Source: Micromussa lordhowensis (taxonomy: Eukaryota; Cnidaria; Anthozoa; Scleractinia; Lobophylliidae). From it: a stretch of DNA of 64,000 bases. The position numbers and the translations under genes are program-made. Location: positions 21,600,798 through 21,664,797 of the forward strand of contig OZ026600.1 in NCBI GenBank assembly GCA_964020085.1, written 5' to 3'. The notes under the pieces are model-generated. The model was not told the DNA's origin, ran no database searches, and worked only from the letters and a program-made list of their open reading frames with translations. Of the stretch, positions 62,141 to 64,000 are shown one piece after another. The first letter of the stretch is position 1; each line of letters opens with the position of its first letter.

Positions 62141-64000
62141 AGTCAAATCTAAAGAAAGCAAAGCCAAATCCGATCGAGAAAAAATCAAGTTCTAGCTGGC
62201 AAGAAGACCCTCGAACATGACTGATCATCTGCCTGAAGCGAAGCAAAATCCTATTCCTGAGTATGGTCGCCATTGGCATCTAATCCGCACACGATTCAAC
62301 CGACAAAACTGTCTATTGGATTGGTACAATTACCATTTATCTTCTCCTCAACCTCAAGATATTATACAACACCTTGATGAGATCTTTGTTGACCAGTCCT
62401 CCATTTTCAAACTAAATGTATCTTTTGGCTTCATTCTGCGAAACAACAAAACCGGCGACTTACAGTATTATTACGCTTCCAGAAACAATGAACAAGACTT
62501 TCAAGAACTCTTTCAGATTGCAACCGCAACCGATCTCCAGCAAGTCCAACAAGCATTGGAAAATCTCGATGTCTTAGAATGGGTACGCCAGTGACGCCCC
62601 AACTCCAAATGGGTGGTAGAACAGGTGACTAATGTGACCTTCTTCATCACCAAGCTCCGAGGGCATCCTGTAGGGCGGGGTTCAGATTTGCCACCCTACC
62701 TTAGCAAAATTAATGGTTCACTTCCCCTGGATGGTAATGCACGGAAAAGCAAAAGCTACAATGACAATCTATGCTTCTTTCGGGCCCTCGCTCTCCATAA
62801 CAGTTGTCACTCAAAGAATTTGGAGCGCAATGCAAAACATTACTATGAACAGTATTGTGAAACACAGCCCGACAAAAAGAAGTTTTGTGGCGTAAAACTC
62901 AAAAGAACTACCCGAGCTCGAACACCTCTACGAAGTCAACATCTTTGTCTATTCCCTCGAACCCACCAAACCCGATGGAGAGGAAGGAGAAGACGACACA
63001 GAGAAACACGACCAAGATTCCATTCCAGAAGTTGCCGCGCAAATTAATTTATCGTTCTCTTTGTCATTATGCAATCACTCTTTACCTGAACCTGTACCAG
63101 AATCACTTTTCCTACATTAAAGATATGAAGAAATACACCAAGTCGTACTGCTGCTCTCAATGTGGAATGTACTGGAAACATGTAGGCAAGCTACATCGTC
63201 ACGAGAGAACCTACGGGGCGAAAGTACATTTTCAGTTTCCTGGTGGTGATTACAAGATCCCACCGACCATCTTTCAATTGCTAGAAGACGATGGCTTCAC
63301 CATCCCCGAACATCTCAAGTACTTTCCCTACAGAGCCACCTTTGACTTTGAGTGTATGTTTAATCGTCAGACTGGCCTAAATAATACAGAAAAACTCACT
63401 TGGAACACTAAACATATACCCCTCAGCGCGAGTGTCTGCTCAAACATCCCTTTCTTTGAAGAACCCAAGTGTTTTGTGTCAACTGAGAACTCCAAACAGC
63501 TCGTAAAAGAGATGATAGACTACTTAGAGGAAATCAGTCAAAAAAGCTATGGCCTGTTGAAGGAAGAGTTTTCATTTCTCTTTGAAGTCATTGACCAAAA
63601 GCTACAAGAAATAAAACAAAGATCTAATGGTCCTTCCGGAGACAAAACATTAGATATTACCAATGATGATTTTTGGCACTCACGAAGATGTTGATGATGT
63701 GGGGGAAGATCTTATGGACACAGATGACGAAGATGAAGACAGAGGCTGAAACCGAGGAAGATCGTGCGTTCCTCGATGACAAGGAAATTGAAGGGCAAGG
63801 TGCCTCATTTTACCAGGCATTAGATCGCCAACGCAAAGATAAGTGCGATGATGATCCAGGGAATGTGAATGAAAAGCCTGAACACCACAGCGCACAAACT
63901 AAGAAGACAAAAGAACACTCCTTGAAGAGACTACGAGACCGACTCGAAGAATACCTGAAGGAACTCCCTGTCCTGGGCTTTAATTCTGGAAAATACGACC
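62141..64000 (+). pseudogene. Family-B (protein-primed type) DNA polymerase, exonuclease part, cut by window end
   Basis: A long exon-like region. First comes a conserved leader (EYGRHWHLIRTRFN at 62256), then SYNDNLCFFRALALHN (62755) as in related selfish-element polymerases. Next is a C2H2-like CCSQCGMYWKHVGKLHRH (63150). The exonuclease has Exo I as TFDFECMF (63340) and Exo II as LGFNSGKYD ending at 63999. The polymerase palm would lie beyond the window. Breaks: a frameshift near 62200, TGA at 62592-62594, and shifts near 62890, 63050 and 63690. The type resembles DNA polymerases of Polinton/Maverick-like elements and related viruses, which copy linear DNA from a protein primer. No capsid, integrase or protease gene of such an element is within view. 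Confidence 0.7.

Noticed and set aside
1..64000. tRNA, rRNA or snRNA genes
   Set aside because: No cloverleaf with A and B boxes and no rRNA or snRNA core sequence was noticed on either strand. A covariance-model scan would be needed to exclude small ones.

Overview
This window looks like eukaryotic, intron-bearing, AT-rich animal DNA, and almost everything recognisable in it is transposable-element sequence. The mixture (BEL/Pao, DIRS with tyrosine recombinase, two L1/Tx1-like LINEs, a CR1/jockey-group LINE, a Penelope-like element, PIF/Harbinger with its Myb-like partner, KDZ, piggyBac, a THAP/TTAA element, a helicase-encoding Academ-like element, a zinc-finger plus family-B DNA polymerase gene) is what I know from anthozoan cnidarian genomes, stony corals in particular. 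That assignment is inference from element content; there is no rRNA, mitochondrial or clear single-copy host gene to prove it.

Layout, left to right. 1-8634: a decayed three-exon gene (900-2010), a quiet stretch with palindromes, then a convergent Harbinger pair (Myb-like gene 4600-5340 on +, transposase 5928-6995 on -), both broken. 8641-16243: a very young BEL/Pao retrotransposon on the minus strand with 524-bp LTRs that differ at one base as I read them, a 5-6 bp target duplication and a 1854-codon open polyprotein. 16737-17450: KDZ transposase remnant. 17881-22458: a DIRS element with inverted terminal repeats and a textbook internal complementary region, inserted at an ATT inside a ~115-bp satellite unit whose array continues to ~22.95 kb; a second, irregular satellite follows to 23.6 kb. 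23970-31745: an L1-like LINE split at its YADD codons by a 6-kb CR1/jockey-type LINE, which is itself interrupted by a 1.4-kb tandem-repeat insertion. 31744-32213: transposase fragment with a THAP end and a helix-turn-helix. 32292-35844: TTAA-flanked, Kolobok-like element with a THAP exon and a minus-strand cysteine-rich (P2X7-C-like) gene.

36315-48835 is a three-level nest: a piggyBac transposase gene is split by a 10.2-kb element with ~133-bp inverted repeats, which encodes a RecQ-type helicase (+) and an Academ/DUF6589-like transposase (-). That transposase is in turn split by a 5.5-kb L1-like LINE with poly-A tail and 12-bp target duplication. 49830-52901 is a hAT/ZBED-like element with an internal deletion, 53290-54690 a DUF7869-type transposase pseudogene, 55540-56760 a Penelope-like 3' portion with GIY-YIG domain, 57560-58000 a LINE 3' end with a TTGC tail, 58033-60290 exons of another probable Academ-type transposase with a 206-bp minisatellite in an intron, and 60991-64000 a multi-exon C2H2 zinc-finger gene leading into a family-B DNA polymerase exonuclease region cut by the window edge.

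Most coding regions carry frameshifts or stops. The BEL polyprotein, the DIRS gag and the DIRS tyrosine recombinase are the only long intact frames. The insertion order can be read directly from interrupted codons and target duplications, so the region can serve as a relative clock of element activity. All coordinates, identities and repeat lengths were read by eye without alignment software.
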